The notes beneath the pieces were generated by a model. It made no database searches. It saw nothing but the letters and a program-made list of their open reading frames with translations, and was not told where the DNA came from. 64,000 bases of DNA from Phymatolithon calcareum (Eukaryota > Rhodophyta > Florideophyceae > Hapalidiales). Location: assembly GCA_977006965.1 (NCBI GenBank), contig OZ345358.1, positions 2,728,001 to 2,792,000 on the forward strand, written 5' to 3'. Made by a program: the position numbers and the translations under genes. Positions 32,037 through 42,484 of this stretch are shown here, piece after piece; the first letter of the stretch is position 1; every line of letters starts with the position of its first letter.

Positions 32037-33015
32037 TGTATTGTAAAGTTTTGACGCCGGCACGGGCCTTCCTCCCGCTTGTAAAGTATAGAACTTGTTT
32101 AGTAGACTATTATGGTGATCACGGAAGACATTTGGATATCGGGTCACCGTGGTTTACCCAAAGGTGATTCCGCCGATGTGCTTGCACGACGGGGATTTTA
32201 CCCGTTATCGAACCATGAGCACAGAGCAAGGCAGTGAACATCCTGACCTTCCCCGACGAGCTTAGCCTTTCCCAAGATAAACTGAGGATGTATGATCAGT
32301 TCATGGCGGACCGCTGTCGGACGGGGGCAGACATCACCATGGGCTCGAAGTGGACGACGTAAACTGTAGCAGTTTCGACATAGCTCTATGAACGGCATTA
32401 CTGTACCTCAGGCATTGTACTGGTTCCCCTCGCCCGAGGACTGGCACTTTGATTAAAGGTTACGACCGTCAAAGTATTCCGCCCCGCTAGTTAGCCCGAA
32501 AGATGTCAAAGGAATTTCAGACCGCTGAGCATCATTCTGCAGTGCACCAGAACGAGCGCGTCTTTCCACGACAATCGATGCGGTGCGTACTAGCTGCAAC
32601 AGAAATGGACAAGCAATGAATGTCATGAGAAATCCAACAGGTACAGTGTAGAACTATGAGAACATCCCAATCCAGTTAATGCAACAGAGCGACGAGACAA
32701 GGTGCACCAATCCGTGAGATAAAATCGACCAATTCTTTAACGAAAAATACAGAATTTTCAACTCGGGCTGAAAAGCACCATCCTAATCCTACCAGCAGTT
32801 GAAATTTGTCGAAAAAGAAGCAGCGGACTGTAACCGCCACTCAATGGTGCGGCAACTTATGGCTCGAGGACATGGAATACTACTCCATGACAACAACCTG
32901 TGACATACTGAAGGCAAAATACATATTACCAGTAACGTGGGCTCGTGGGCACGCACTGTGCCCATTTACCTGCGGAACGGATGACGGCAAATGAGGCCAA
33001 CAACTCGAAAAAAGC
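32037..33015. other. Intergenic between convergent genes
   Basis: About 1 kb between the WD40 stop and the stop of the minus-strand AMT gene; AT-rich, no coding or repeat signal that I can support. Confidence 0.4.
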
Positions 33016-34542
33016 TTAGACAAGCGATCCATTATTACGGTTCTCCCGAAGAGAATCGTCCATACCCAAGTGATCAATTTCCTTCTGCGCCGCGCGCTCA
33101 GCTGCGGCTGCGGCATCCATGGGATATGCAACACCACCGTGCTTACTGACATCGTTTCCAATAAGTTCTTCCTCTGACGAGATACGAAGAATACCTGCAA
33201 ACTTCATGGCCATAAACAAGGCTCCAATCAGAACTACAGTCCACACCATGATGATCAGTGCACCGGCAATATTGATACCAAGAAGCTGACCACCACCGCC
33301 GTAGAATGCACCCCAAATCTTATCTGAGAAGTCGGCGGCCTTCTGGAAGCGCTGCACATTGAACAATCCCCCTGCAATGACACCCCAGAAGCCACAAGCA
33401 CCGTGAATCGGGAATGCCTCAAGCGGATCATCAATCTTGAGAGCGAGAATGGCCATGGCGGCACCGATGTACACAAGTGAACCGATTCCACCGATAATCA
33501 CAGCCGCATACGGTTCAACAAAGGCACATGCCGCGGTGATGGAGACAAGGCCTGCAAGAATTCCGTTGAGACAGGCGATAAGATCGAAGATGTGATCGCG
33601 CAATTTAATCACAATCAACGTGACAATACCACCGGTAGCACCGGCGAGCGTAGTGTTGACAGCGGCACGTTCGGCGACGTAATAGAATTTCTTAGAAAGC
33701 TGCAATGCAGACCCGGGGTTGAAACCATACCATCCAAACCAAAGCATGAATGTACCAAGAGTGGCCAGAGTTGCAGAATGACCCGGAATAGGAACAACCT
33801 TCCCCTCCGAATCGAACCTCCCAAGCCGAGGACCGACAATAATGGCACCGCTAAGCCCAGCAAATCCACCAACCATATGCACAACGGCACATCCTGCAAA
33901 ATCAATCATTCCCCGAGACGGCGAAACCAATCTGTTCAGAAATCCCTCCGACGACCAAACCCAATGTGAGACAACCGGGTAAACAAACGCCGTAAGCACG
34001 AATGCATAACCCATATATGCATAGAACGACGTACGTTCCGCAACGGACCCGGAGACGATGGTAGCAGCCGTGGCGGCGAAAGCCCACTGAAAGAAAAACT
34101 TATGGAATCCACCATCCGATTGTCCCGGTTCTCCGAATCTCTGCGAAAGTGCGTAAGTACCTGAACCGATGAATTTATTTCCATCCGGACCGAACGCAAA
34201 CGCCCAACCGAACAGCCAGTAAGCCAGGGCTCCAACGCATGCATCAAGAACGTTCTTAAGGAGCACATTCTTCGTATTCTTGGAACGTACGGAACCGGCC
34301 GTCAGCATGGCAAAGCCCGCCTGCATGAGGAAGACAAGATATGCCGAAACGAGGACGAAGAAGACGTCGAGAGCGTTCTCTGTTTCCAAGATGTGTTCCT
34401 GATTGGCTTTGATTGCTGCCTCAACACCAGTTGCGTTCAGCGTACCGTTGCTAAAAAGCACTGCGGATATATTCGCTTGTCGCGACACGGTATTGACGAG
34501 ATCCATGCCGACGACGGCTTCGCGGAGCGCTTCGAGAGCCAT
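33016..34542 (-). CDS. Ammonium transporter (AMT family), complete, longest member
   Basis: 508 aa from MALEALREAVVG (ATG at 34542). The pore region is intact (DFAGCAVVHMVGGFAG, FPIHGACGFWG). Distinctive features are a longer N-terminus, an insertion SQRFGEPGQSDGGFHKF before the FFQWAF helix, SSEGFLNRLVSPSRG before the signature, LQLSKKFYYVAERAAVN replacing the usual GLYKTVERCA segment, and an Ala-rich then acidic C-terminus (MDAAAAAERAAQKEID) after GNDVSKHGGVAYP. These loops differ from all other copies here, so this gene probably has its own regulation or kinetics (inference). Intronless. The upstream DNA is unusually rich in TACAGT/ACTGTA words. Confidence 0.96.
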   Translation of the reverse strand: MALEALREAVVGMDLVNTVSRQANISAVLFSNGTLNATGVEAAIKANQEHILETENALDVFFVLVSAYLVFLMQAGFAMLTAGSVRSKNTKNVLLKNVLDACVGALAYWLFGWAFAFGPDGNKFIGSGTYALSQRFGEPGQSDGGFHKFFFQWAFAATAATIVSGSVAERTSFYAYMGYAFVLTAFVYPVVSHWVWSSEGFLNRLVSPSRGMIDFAGCAVVHMVGGFAGLSGAIIVGPRLGRFDSEGKVVPIPGHSATLATLGTFMLWFGWYGFNPGSALQLSKKFYYVAERAAVNTTLAGATGGIVTLIVIKLRDHIFDLIACLNGILAGLVSITAACAFVEPYAAVIIGGIGSLVYIGAAMAILALKIDDPLEAFPIHGACGFWGVIAGGLFNVQRFQKAADFSDKIWGAFYGGGGQLLGINIAGALIIMVWTVVLIGALFMAMKFAGILRISSEEELIGNDVSKHGGVAYPMDAAAAAERAAQKEIDHLGMDDSLRENRNNGSLV

Positions 34543-37500
34543 TTTCCGTCCGGTGCGCGCGTACGTCGAGCAGGTTTCACACACGGGAAGCGCGGCAGAG
34601 TGTGCTCCGGTCCCCCAAAACTTATGAAGTGTAACGGGGGCGGTACAGGGCAGTAGTACAGTACAGTTTGTACAGTGGTGTACAAACGAAGTAGAGAGGC
34701 GACGGTGAGACGGTGTGTTGTTGACGTGCAATTGTTTGTAACAATTGTTGCGTTGTTACGGCGTCGTATGAACAAATGTCGATTATTGGTAGAAGGGAGC
34801 TTCCGTGCGTTCGTAGTGCTTTCAAACGTGGCATTCTTGGCTGGCAGGTCGTCACAGGAAGGATTATGATGATGCGTTTGACGCGCCAGCGATGGACGCT
34901 GACGGCGTGGGGTGGGAGATCAAACGTACAGTGCGCTCTAAATTTGTAAAAAAGTTTATTACTCTACAACTGCAGCAAAGGTATGATACGACTGCTGTGG
35001 TTGAAAATTGTGTACGTGTTGCGCCATTATTTCGGACGTTCCACTGTTTACTGGGAGTCATATGAGCGTGTGTGGGAGGCTCGCGCGAGCTGGATACCGA
35101 AAGCGCGATGCCACTTGTTGGGATTTGCAATTATGGATTCGAGCGGGATGTGGCTGTACAAATTTCGGAAGAAGTATCATACTGTACCGCGCAGAAGCTT
35201 ATTTTTTCCTAATCATACAGTATATATACTGTGTCTCTAAGCACAGGTTTGGCTAGGTGTACAGTATGATGATACGTATCATATGGTTGGTCTGCACTCG
35301 TCTCGACACGAACAAATTTACAAGGCTGACCATGACCAATAGCGTCGTTCCCTCATGGTGTTATATACGGTAATTTATATGAGAATATATGAATTCAAAA
35401 AACACGCGGCTCAATGGATCAATTGAAAGCAAGCTATTTTTCTGTCGCCGGCAGGCGTTCATTTATTGCGTTCCGCTGCTTCACACGACAATTCTGCACC
35501 GAATTTTTCGGATTTCCAGTAAAGTTACCCCCCCTGTACTTTACACAATCCGGAATCTCACGCGTTTTGCATCTGCTCAATCAACGAGAAGAGCAGCCAT
35601 TGTGCATTCTCTTCTGCCTGATCAGTACAGTACTGCACAGAGCCTTAGCTGTGATCAGGCTTCAGCCTTGCAAGCTTGTGTACGAATAAGATCTTGTTGG
35701 CATATGCAACAAACGTGTACGTCATGTGGCCGGCGAGTCGGGCAATGAATCGACCGACTGACTCGCCGGCCAATGCGCAGAACGGCAGCAATCAATTAGA
35801 GCATCACGGTGATGGCCTTGAATTAGACTGTGCATGCCCGCCGTGTGTATCATATCGTAGTGGAATTTCAGCTGGAATTTGAAAATTACTGTACAGCATC
35901 ATATGCGATTGTTTTCCGTCAATCAAAATCTGCAAAAGCATCATGTTTTTGCCGGCGGCTTGCACGGGGTGGCACTGTAAATCTCGCCAAATTGAATGAT
36001 TTCCGTTACGAAGCAACAAGAAATTTCCTTGCTGGTCTTACGCATTACAGTACTACGATAAGGGAGGACCAGATTGAATGATGTAATACGAGAGAACAAA
36101 TATGATATGTATAATTAAGAGATTCAATGCCGCCACTACAGAACGGCAGGCAGGGAGACCAACCAACCAACTCCATGACTAAAGTTTATGTCTCACTGCC
36201 GCTCCTCAACCTTGAAGGCATCACTGAAATTCAATTCGCTGCTAACCGTTAACATCATTATATTTTACCCTAGACCGCGGTTGGACAATCAGGGGCCCGC
36301 AATGCCGGACGATGAGGGAAAGAATGCCTCTGTCGGCACCATCATTTTTTAATTTTGTGCATGCATGCATGCACAGAATTAAATTTTGTACATGCAGTAT
36401 TGTACGCGGTATTTTAATTATCGCGAACAACACTGCTTCCATAAATACTGAATCATCATGATTCTGATGACAGGACCTTCTCGAGATTTCATCAATTGCG
36501 AAGCATAGTTTAAATTTCTGCCAGTAAGCATGCAACAGTCCTTACTGTACTACTACTGTACTCAATTCCACCAGTGGAACTGCATAGCTTGAAGAAGTCG
36601 CATGCTTCAAACTTTAAAACTTACTGTACTGTAGAACAGTGTCCGTGTCATCTGCATGCAGAATGCACACTGATGCCTCCAAAGACTCTTCGAGAATTTT
36701 GCGATGGATGCAAAAATCTACATGCCAACCATCTTCTCTCTGACCGCGGGCATATCGATCTTAATCTCTCATTTAAATTATCAACTTGCGCTGAGAGTGC
36801 GATTGATTTCTTCCACGTACGTTGGAACATACAGTACAGTACGGTACAGTGCTGTGGAGAAGTGAATGGCATGTCATGTTCGCATGATACTGCCACCTGC
36901 TTTGTTTATCCGATTCTCGGTTGCGGATTGTCTTGCAATGGAGCATTGTGGAGGCGGTTGCACACATTTGCCAGATCCATTTTTTCAAAATTAAAATCAA
37001 CCAGGGGACGTCCCTTGAATTAACACAGGCCCACCATAGCCGCAGAGATCGTTTTTGTTGTAGCACTGTACCTGGGGCCCCTTGGCATGGGAGACAGAGC
37101 TCTGGATAAGTAGCCCACGACAGTCGTCACGCAATCTGCCGCCGTCAAACCTCATTGGACATTTCATGAGTCGGACGATGCCTCATCACAGCGTTGGCGT
37201 CGTTTCTCAATACCACTCGATGGTGCCAGTCCTGCGTGCAACATCAGGAAGCATCGCAACTTTGTCCGTCCCGTACTGGTGTACAAAAGTTTATGATGCC
37301 AATTATGTTGCGTAGCACGTTTTCTCGCAGAAAATCTACTACAGTACCTATAAATCTAATATTTTTGATGAGTACGGGTCGACATAATGAAATTAAACAG
37401 CGGCAATTTCGCAGGTTAAGTCGGTTACTGACCCTCGATCATGGAGTTGTGAAACAGACTTCAACAATGGCCGTCACGCCTTTTTCTTTCTTTTATTGCT

Positions 37501-38040
37501 GAATACTGTACGTTCATCAATTTTAATTAATGGACGAACAGTACTTTGGTGTTAAAACATCAGAAGTTCCTCAATGCAGCATTCTCTTTCTTTAGAAATG
37601 CTTGATTGTTATATCCGCTTGCTCAACTTGTGAGTCCTTCCCTCGTCGTCATCCATACACTATCGGGAGAGCAAGTATTGCAAACTTATTCGATTTACCA
37701 CACGCGCCTCTTAATCCCGCGATACCCTCGCCCGGCAACCAGAGTGGCAGTCTCTCACCAACCGGCCTTGCTCCTGGTGAATGCGTCATGGCCAGACCAC
37801 TTTGCAATCGCGCAGTTGGAGCATTGCCTTGGCCTACTATAGAGCTACTGCTTGCAACATAGCTAAATTATAGGGCAATTACGATACGCATCTTCACATA
37901 GCACATCTCACCTCCGAGGAGCGATCAGTAAAGCAAACGGCCTCCAGTTCCCCTTGCGCATCTCTGCCTCGCTGAGGACTTTCGAGACAAGATTCCCAAC
38001 TTCCTCTACGGGAATCGTAATTAAGTAGATTAATTGAGAA
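34543..38040. other. 3.5-kb gene-poor region rich in TACAGTA/ACTGTA words and small palindromes
   Basis: No convincing ORF on either strand. TACAGT, GTACAGT or their complements recur many times (for example around 34650-34680, 35640, 36055, 36550, 36620, 36830-36850, 37070, 37345, 37510), often self-overlapping. Perfect palindromes include ACAGTATATATACTGT (35217-35232) and a 36-bp one with a TGCATGCATGCATGCA core (36348-36383, one mismatch). Its left part must hold the AMT promoter. Confidence 0.5.
36348..36383. repeat. 36-bp palindrome with alternating TGCA core
   Basis: Perfect 20-bp centre (36356-36375) extended by a further 8 bases per side with one mismatch; alternating purine-pyrimidine core. 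May extrude as a cruciform or adopt Z-DNA; function unknown. Confidence 0.7.
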
Positions 38041-38365
38041 GGTACCATGTGCCGCAACTTGGGGGAAAGTCGGCACCTTTCTTTGCGTTCTACTAGACTC
38101 GAAACTTAAGTTGCCTTGATGAGAATGTCGTGGTATCTCGTCAACGGCCCTGGCCACGTTGTTCTCATCTATGTGGGTCCATGAAGGCTTCTTCAGGATA
38201 CTGTTGAGTGTTCTAACTGCCCATGCTCTTTGACTGAGCATTTCTTCTATCAATTTTGGCGCATTTCTTGGAAAGTGACATACAAATCATCATGCGCAGA
38301 GAATTCTGTGCCTGCTTTCTTTCATTATCACTGCTTGGTGCGGTAGACCATCCTTGGAAACCGTT
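38041..38365 (-). pseudogene. 3' scrap of the second LINE family
   Basis: Minus-strand stretch aligning with 17535-17870. Shared words include GGGTCCATGAAGGCTTCTTC, CTGTTGAGTGTTC and TCACTGCTTGGTGCGGTA (plus-strand reading). The translated fragment contains ERKQAQNSLR and AVRTLNSILKKPSWTH. Too short and broken to be functional. Confidence 0.75.
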
Positions 38366-39579
38366 AACTTTCTCGTCGGAGGCCGTAAAACGAAGGACAT
38401 TGGATATCATATTCCCAAGTGATACCTCACCTCAGACCTAATCCAGCCTGTCGACGCTTTTCTTGCAAGTTCAGAATGAGCTTGCAAGCATGTTTCTGAA
38501 GTATGGTCTTTCGTCCCCTGTAAATCTCATTATCAAGGTTTGACATTGGGTATTAGTGTTTTTTGGTAAATTTGTTTGGCCTTCGTAGATCAGCGGTGAA
38601 TCGAAAGGGATCGTGGCAATCAGCGCGGACGGGAACAAATCGTTTCCAGCTCCTATGACAATACTGTGCGTAGGTAGAATTCAGACACAGGTGAGTTAAT
38701 AGGGGACTTGTTTGATGCGCAACAGAAGGAAGTACGTTCTTCTATGGAAGGCACTTTGGAAGTGAGCCAAATGCTTCTTCGTCAGAAGGAGGTTCAGAGC
38801 GTGTGTTGCCAGTATATATGGTGCGTGTTGACATTGATACTCATTCGGGATTGTATTGTGTAGGCCCGCGGACTGGTGAAGTTGAGGTTTGCTGCTTAGT
38901 AGCATACAACTAGTGGATGTGTAGGTTTACATGGTCTCTGAGCGTATTGCCCGTCCGTTAAGCGAGAGTCGCACACTAATTGATGAAAACGAGTTATCTG
39001 CTAGAAGCGAGAGGGACAAACACATGCGATCGTGTTCCGCGGAAGCCACAACAAAACCGAACATGATTCTCTCAGATATGGCCCAGATTTGGAAACCGGA
39101 CCGCAAGAAATATTTCAAGGTATGGTACACTCTTGCTGGTACGTAACCCGGCCGCCAACTGTACCCAAGTTTCTGATTAACCTTCCCGCTTAGCGCTATC
39201 AAACAAAATCAAAATTCCCTATTATTAGGTCGAACAATTTGCACATTTGTCATTCGTTTTGAAATTGCAGTAACAGTTCAGCAAAGCTTTCATTTCTTTT
39301 CGCGCCGCATCTAGACTGCAGCCCCACCAGAGACTATGAGTTGCACTTGACCCTGCAAGTTGCATTTTGAGCGTCAAAATCTGAAATAAAGGTTTTAAAA
39401 AAGCAACTAAAATATGTATCTAATGTTTACAAATGTCTGCATATGGCAGTCCTACGGCATGTGGTTAGTTTTTTTATTGCAAGTTTTTTTAAAGCCTCAC
39501 AGTCATACGAATATATGGGCAAGGCTTCCTCAGGTGATACCTTCACTAGGGCGGCTCTAATCTTATGTCTGGTATTCTA
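38366..39579. other. Intergenic, no gene seen
   Basis: A 71-aa plus-strand ORF (38931-39146) with a charged composition is the longest with an ATG and has no recognisable features. No other signal. Confidence 0.35.
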
Positions 39580-40245
39580 TCTGAGGCTTGTGGTTAGTAC
39601 TATGCACGAGCTAGCACGTATCATAACAAAATTCGGTTTTGTCTGGTGTTCGAGTCGGTTATTGCGCCCTCAGCATGGCGAAGCGAAGGCTCTCCCCAGT
39701 TTTCGGTACCCTTCGGCACCATTGTTCACGGGTCAATTCACTCCGAGAACCACACCATTTGAAGCGAGAGAAGCCGATCTAGACTTCCTCCAGGGTTTTT
39801 TTGGCATACTGGCAGCCGTCTGCTCTGCGCATTGGACCCCGACCTGGTCCTGCTACAAGTGTTTAATTTTAAAAACGTTCGAATTGGCACAGTCACTACG
39901 TAAAATGTTGTACATGTAGCATTTTTAGATTCTTAATTAAGGACAATAGCTTCGTAACATGCTTATATTGTGGACACTTGATTGAATCCAGAAAGAAGGC
40001 CCTGGCTTCGGAACTACTTATGCCCAAAAAAGCCCCTTGCAAAAAGTATAGAGTGGGGACATTCGCTTCAAATGGTATGTTTCTTGGATTGAATTGAGTT
40101 ATGTACAATGGTGCCAAGGGCGCCGAAAACTGGGGAGAACCTTCGCTTCGGCATGCTGAGAGCGCAATAACGCGAAAAGAAAACGAATTTTGTTATGATA
40201 CGTGTTAGCTCACCCATAACCCTAACCACCAGCCGTAGGTCTGAT
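39580..40245. repeat. Long inverted repeat (~0.65 kb) with two diverged arms
   Basis: The plus-strand arm (about 39585-39915) and the minus-strand arm (about 39915-40245) share blocks such as GCTTGTGGTTAG/GGCTGGTGGTTAG, ATCATAACAAAATTCG, CATGGCGAAGCGAAGG, CACACCATTTGAAGCGA and ATGTTGTACATGTAG. Both arms keep related open frames (LRLVV..M.EL.RIITKF; FTPR..PFEA...L.FLQG), so the unit may derive from a protein-coding piece. A transcript would fold into a long hairpin. Confidence 0.7.
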
Positions 40246-40801
40246 GTAAGTATGGGGAGTCGATGGAATGGATCTCTGCGCTTCTGCTCACATCTCGGAG
40301 CAGTCTGGACCGACCAGGGCAATTTCTTGGATTTTGGACTGTCTCTTGACTCATCGCTCTTTTTGTCGACCTGGTTCAACGCGGGCCTGACCCAGAAAAC
40401 AGTTAGGGACAACATGTCATCTCAGCGAAAAATCTGCCATTAATTAAATATTGGGCAATTGTTTCATGCCGGGTGTTGCATCTCGAGGTCCAAGTTCCGT
40501 GTATGTAGTACAACAGAACATCTCTACAGGGGATGTGCAAATGCAAAGCACGGCATATTTTTGCGAAAGTGTCCACGAAATCAGAAGAGAGGTCCGAAGC
40601 GAAAACCGTGTAACCACTCTTTCTTGTCTACGTTTCGACTCGACTGAGCACTACTTTATGAATTGGCAGCAAACTAAGCGACAGGAAACCGGCACTGGAG
40701 AGTTCAGATCTGAAGCAACTTTTAGTATCTATTTCGGCGAGCACTCTTCGCTGCTCAAGTCCAGCCATTACGCTCTGAGACAGGAGAAATATCAGAGCAC
40801 C
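40246..40801. other. 5' flank of the secreted-protein gene
   Basis: An open frame runs in phase with the gene from 40451, but its translation lacks a signal peptide at its own start, and composition changes at 40802. I treat it as 5' UTR/promoter. No other signal. Confidence 0.4.
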
Positions 40802-42127
40802 ATGCCTGGCTGCCAGTGCATGTTAATCGTATTCTTCACCCTCCTACTGAGCGTTTACGGAGCAGCTGTGCCACGCTCTAAGAGCTACATCGGCCTACCG
40901 AATGCATTCACAAGCGTTCCGTACGGCGTACTCTACCGTCAGTATGGATCGCCGTCCTATGCCTATCGTGAAGAAAAGTTGGGACGGCGAGCAGCACATG
41001 GGCAGTCCCTTCGATATACTAAGCAGAGTTATCCAGTTTTGAATGAGAGGGGTGACAACAAGGATTGGAAAGACCATTACGAGCCTTACGGCTCCGAGAA
41101 GCTAGATGGTCTTGGACGCGGAGCGGAATATTCCAGTGCCTCGCCAGATACCGTTGTGAAGCACGATGCTGCTGCGGAGGAAACTTTCACTGATAAGGAT
41201 TCATATCTTCGGCATAGTACTGGTGGCTTCCAAAACGGCGAGAACCAGAATGGAAATCCGTTTGATCCGTCGTATGAGGACAATCAGGAGTACAACGACG
41301 AGAACTTTGGGTACTTTGATCAGTTCGGTAAGAAGAGTGGCGGACACACACCTTTCCAGGAGAGTCCACAGCAACGAGGGCGTAGCGATTTACAAACTGG
41401 CGCTGGAAAGGAAAGGAAAAAGGAAGTGCAACATCGGCGTGACCGTCTCCGACACTTGCGCAAGAAACTTGATGACTTGAAGAAGGAGCCGATTTTCACT
41501 CGCCGTCGAGAGAAAGCCTTTGCTCGTGGACAAGAGGGAAAGCAGGAGAGAACTGGACACCAAAATTACCCCAGCAGGGGCAATGCACTAAACAGACGCA
41601 GAGGTGATGAGGAAAAGGGGCGGAGCAATACTAGAAAAAAGTTGGGACAAGATGGTAAACGACACAGAGCCGGTAAAACTGGAGTACACGGCGCTCAGCG
41701 TAAGGCTGGCCAAGGAAAGAAACGAAACAGAGCACAGGGTGCTCATCAGAAGAGTGGTCGAGCAAAGTCATGGACTGGGAAGCAGAAAGGACGGGGGGCT
41801 GGAAATCATGGAAGGAAAGCCAGGGCGATGAGCTCAGATCCTAAAGGGGAACGAAATGGATATGATGGCGTTCACGGCCAAGTTCTGCCTATGACATGCA
41901 GCTGCAAGCTTGGTCCTCAGAGAGGCGGTGTTTGTTATGATTTTGTAACAGCAAGTGGAACGTATTGCAAGAAACGTCCTTGTCGACCGGAATACATATG
42001 CGTTGCAAATGGAGAAACAGGTCTTACTTGTATTCGACGCATGACGTACAGAAGAGTTGTGCGTACAGGTGCGCATCAATGTGAATCGAAGCCGATAAAA
42101 GGATACATGTATGTGCCCTATGCCTGA
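40802..42127 (+). CDS. Secreted, highly basic protein with Cys-rich C-terminus (unrecognised family)
   Basis: 441 aa from MPGCQCMLIVFFTLLLSVYG, a clear signal peptide, so the product probably enters the secretory pathway and the extracellular matrix or cell wall. After it comes a Tyr/Ser/Asn/Asp-rich region (YEDNQEYNDENFGYFDQF), then about 150 residues dominated by Lys, Arg, Gly and Gln (for example KKLGQDGKRHRAGKTG, RKAGQGKKRNRAQGAH). The C-terminal ~75 residues have eight cysteines (TCSCKLGPQRGGVCYDF, YCKKRPCRPEYIC, GLTCIRR, HQCESK), suggesting a disulfide-linked module. I do not recognise the family. A matrix protein binding sulfated galactans would fit such charge, but that is inference. 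A full-length LINE sits 61 bp past the stop, tail to tail. Confidence 0.75.
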   Translation: MPGCQCMLIVFFTLLLSVYGAAVPRSKSYIGLPNAFTSVPYGVLYRQYGSPSYAYREEKLGRRAAHGQSLRYTKQSYPVLNERGDNKDWKDHYEPYGSEKLDGLGRGAEYSSASPDTVVKHDAAAEETFTDKDSYLRHSTGGFQNGENQNGNPFDPSYEDNQEYNDENFGYFDQFGKKSGGHTPFQESPQQRGRSDLQTGAGKERKKEVQHRRDRLRHLRKKLDDLKKEPIFTRRREKAFARGQEGKQERTGHQNYPSRGNALNRRRGDEEKGRSNTRKKLGQDGKRHRAGKTGVHGAQRKAGQGKKRNRAQGAHQKSGRAKSWTGKQKGRGAGNHGRKARAMSSDPKGERNGYDGVHGQVLPMTCSCKLGPQRGGVCYDFVTASGTYCKKRPCRPEYICVANGETGLTCIRRMTYRRVVRTGAHQCESKPIKGYMYVPYA

Positions 42128-42188
42128 GCCAGAAGACGAACATTTTGCAATTTTCATAGATTAAAGGAAAACTACAACAATTACAAGA

Positions 42189-42249
42189 AGAAGAAGAAGA
42201 AGTGTAAGTTTTTTATTTAAAAGTTACCAACGCATCTGCAGACGCTTGG
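42189..42249 (-). repeat. LINE 3' terminal stem-loop and (TTC)n tail
   Basis: Minus-strand reading: CCAAGCGTC-TGCA-GATGCGTTGG folds into a 4-bp stem, a bulged G, a 5-bp stem and a TGCA loop (42227-42249), then GTAACTTTTAAATAAAAAA and (TTC)n. The same 23-mer with few changes closes the copies at 10952, 12276, 13183 and 19599. Known LINE RTs recognise such 3' hairpins; here that role is inferred. Confidence 0.8.
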
Positions 42250-42484
42250 GGCAACTTTGCGAAGGCCATTGGGCCAAAAACAGGGTCTATCGTTCTTGTA
42301 TGTTAGCGTGGTCGATTTCGACACGATCTGGCGGAAATATCAAAACCTACCTCTGGCTTAGAGCCTCGAGGGGGAAAAATATTCCACTGTCTTGAGTCGC
42401 GGGTTTCAGGTTTCGAGAGTGGCCTTGGCCGCCTGATACATGGCAAGTATTTCGTCGAGTGCCCTCCTTGTAAAAGCACTTTCT

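Noticed and set aside
42180-42205. (GAA)n microsatellite as an independent repeat
   Set aside because: It is the tail of the minus-strand LINE, as shown by the target duplication next to it.
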